Shown one piece after another: positions 7,820 through 10,800 of a stretch of DNA of 13,666 bases (its first letter is position 1; each line of letters opens with the position of its first letter). The notes beneath the pieces were generated by a model. It worked only from the letters and a program-made list of their open reading frames with translations. It was not told the origin of the DNA and searched no databases. The stretch is from Dunaliella salina (lineage: Eukaryota; Chlorophyta; Chlorophyceae; Chlamydomonadales; Dunaliellaceae), in assembly GCA_002284615.2 (NCBI GenBank), contig MU070213.1, forward strand, positions 33,334-46,999, read 5' to 3'. Both the position numbers and the translations under genes were made by a program.

Positions 7820-10800
7820 GCAATCGAGCTTCCGTTTCCCTGGGGCTGGTTTTGGAGAGCGCTTTGTCCAACCTCCCCTGGATTTTGTCGAAAACCTGCC
7901 CGCATCATTGCATAGCAAGCACATTCTTGACCAAGCGCTATCAACGTCGAACACATGCAAACAATGGACGTGTTCTGACAACAAACTGGCCTAGGTTCTC
8001 CCGAGAGGGCGTTTATGAGCTTCAGCCACTAAAAAGGCTTCCAATACACACACTGGATTTGATCAAACAACAGATGAACATAGTGTCCGATCCAAAATCT
8101 GGATGTGATGAAACAATAGAAGAATATGGCTTCCAGAAACAGCCAGAATCTCGCCTACGTGCTCTCCAATGCTTGCCATGGTAAAATGTGGATACAATGG
8201 ATCTTTTGGCAAACTCCTGACCTGGTAGCTCTTTTGGCAAACTCCTAACCCTGCTTACCAGGCTAGCAGTCAGTCGTTTTGACTGGAGGCCTTGTAACCT
8301 TGTAACCTTGTAGCGCCCTGCTTAAGCATTTCAAGAAGATGATGAAGCGTTTTCATGCACCCAAAACAACTTTGCAATCGGGGAAAAATCTGCAGGAAAG
8401 CTTTGTGCCCCCACACACACAAGCATGCTCCAGAGCACTTACACTTGCCTTACCCATGTCAGCTTGGCATTTTCTGACACGTGTCTGCATTCCTGGCTGG
8501 CCATGCACATGCTAGGGCGCGCGAGCATGTGTATGTCCTGATGCATTTGGTGCGTGTGTTTGCATTTCCTCACCTGTGTCTGCCATTCCTTATGCAGTGC
8601 CCTCTGCTTCTCTTCTATAACCTTCTTTCGATGGTTCAATGTTTCCTGGCTCTCTCCCATGATACCGGAGGCCTCCATGCCTGCAGCCGAGAAACAGAAA
8701 AAGATCATGTGAAAATTTCCAGCCTAGATGATGTGTCTCTACATGGTATCTTTTCTCCGGCTCTCTCCCATGATGCCAGAGGCCTCCATGCCTGCACAGC
8801 CGCAAAACAAAGTTGCAGCGGGAGACCTTTTTTTCCCCTGACTCTCTCCAGCAGTGCCCAAGGAATCCTCCATGCCTGCAGCCGAGAAACAGAGAAAGAT
8901 GATGGAAAATATCGGCCTAGATGATGCATATCTACATGGTATCATTTCCTCCTCTCTCCCACTGTGCCCAGGGATTCCTCCACAACGGCAGCCATGAAAT
9001 TCTGAACTTGCTCCTATCATGTGCCTTTCAGCCAGCTGCATCATCATTTCCGCTAGCTACACCAACATCTAAACTCAGGCTTCAAAGAAGGGGCTGCCTG
9101 AGTTTCGCTGTCCAGCAAACAGCGGAAGGAACTGTACGCCGTCCTTCTTTGGGCATTTCGAGCACAGCATTCAACAGACAGCGGCCAGAAACACATCTTT
9201 CCACTCTGCAGGCACAGCCTGTGCGAAATGCTGCTTGTGCAGGTTAGCTGCCTATGCAGGGTGGCTTACATGAGTGTGTACGTGATTAATAATTGTCGCA
9301 AAACTCTGATGGTGAAGGCAATACTTTGCGGAGTAAAGAAAGCTCACTTTTAATCAGGCGCCACAACTCTGTGTGCTATCCTGCCTTTTGCCAGCCAGGC
9401 CACCTCTGCCAATTCTGAGCACATCATCTGAAAGCTAATAAAAAAATCAATTTTTTAGCGCTGAGCTGGTCCCGCTTGGTGAACCCTGCTGCGCGTTAGG
9501 CCTGCATGTTTGTGCGCTCAGCCAGCAAAACTCACCCCCTGTGTGTCCTAACCCTCCAGCTGCACCCCCAAGCCTGCAGGTGGACCCCAGGATGGTCTCT
9601 GAGTGCACTGGTGGCCACCTGATGCGAGCTGGCAGGGGGCTGTCCTGGGGGTGCTCCAAAGCCAGTCGAGAGGAGTGATGACGACAGGGAAAGGCTTTCC
9701 ATTAATATTTAATGAAATGTTGATGGTTCAGCGGAGTGTTGGGACGGGGTCCGGACTTCAAACGCTTATACTGTTCAATTTTCCGCTGACAGCCACACTT
9801 GCGATGTAGCAAATGTTCAATATATAACAATCTAAACAGCTTCATATAACCAGAAACGCGAGATTGTCACCATTTGGACCGAATTTCGGGAATATCAGCC
9901 CTATCCCAAATTCTGGTTATGCTGCCTCTTGAAGAATAGATTGAAAACTAAATTGACTCCCAAATTCTGGTTATGCTACCTCTTGAAGAATAGATTGAAA
10001 ACTAAATTGACTCCCTCGCATGTGTCTCGCCCAGCAAAAACTTGAGAGTTATTAGCTCCAGCAACTTTGCGGAGCCCAGCAGCTCCTCCCTGGCGCCCAT
10101 CATGGCAGCCCGCGGCGTCAGTGTTGATGATGACAATCCCAGGCATCGGCCAGGCCAAACAGCGGGTGCGGAGGTGGCCTATCGGGGCCTGGCCAGGCCT
10201 CCCAGGTTATGCGTGCTTGTCCGTGCCATGAAAATCCGACGAGCATCAGGGGTCCTCCCGACAACCCCAAATCACTTGCAACATTACCAGCAGGCTTCCC
10301 AAACACTCGCTGCTGCAGTTTGGGCCTGAGCAGGGTCCCTCAAAAAATGGCCATTCCCAGGGGTGACCAAAAAGTGCAGGTATGGGGCACAACTGATGCT
10401 CCTTAATTATTAAAATATTAATAGAGAAACACCTGTTGCCTCAAAACATGCACTGGTATGCCCAAATGAGAGAAATGCATGTTTTTGATGCACAGAGCTC
10501 CACCTGAGCCTCATCCAGATGCCACCAACATGCCATACAAGACCACTGACCCAAAGAAGCAACCCCCCCTACACAGAAGTGGGTTTGAAAGTGTCCGGCA
10601 GTATATCACCCAAATTTGGCATAGGTTGTGGCACCTGACTTTTAATCAAATTAGATGAAATATTACATTAGCTGAAAAACAGGCAAGTCCCTGTTCCACC
10701 ATTTCTCCCCAACCAAGGTTGAAGAAGAATGAACAAAAAAACACATCTATCACAAGATGTGATAGCATAAAAAGCGCACAGCAAGGCGATCACTGAAGCA

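Noticed and set aside
7680..7994. Frames of repeated Cys-Val or His-Thr through the AC tract
   Set aside because: Direct translation of a dinucleotide repeat in four frames; no coding support.
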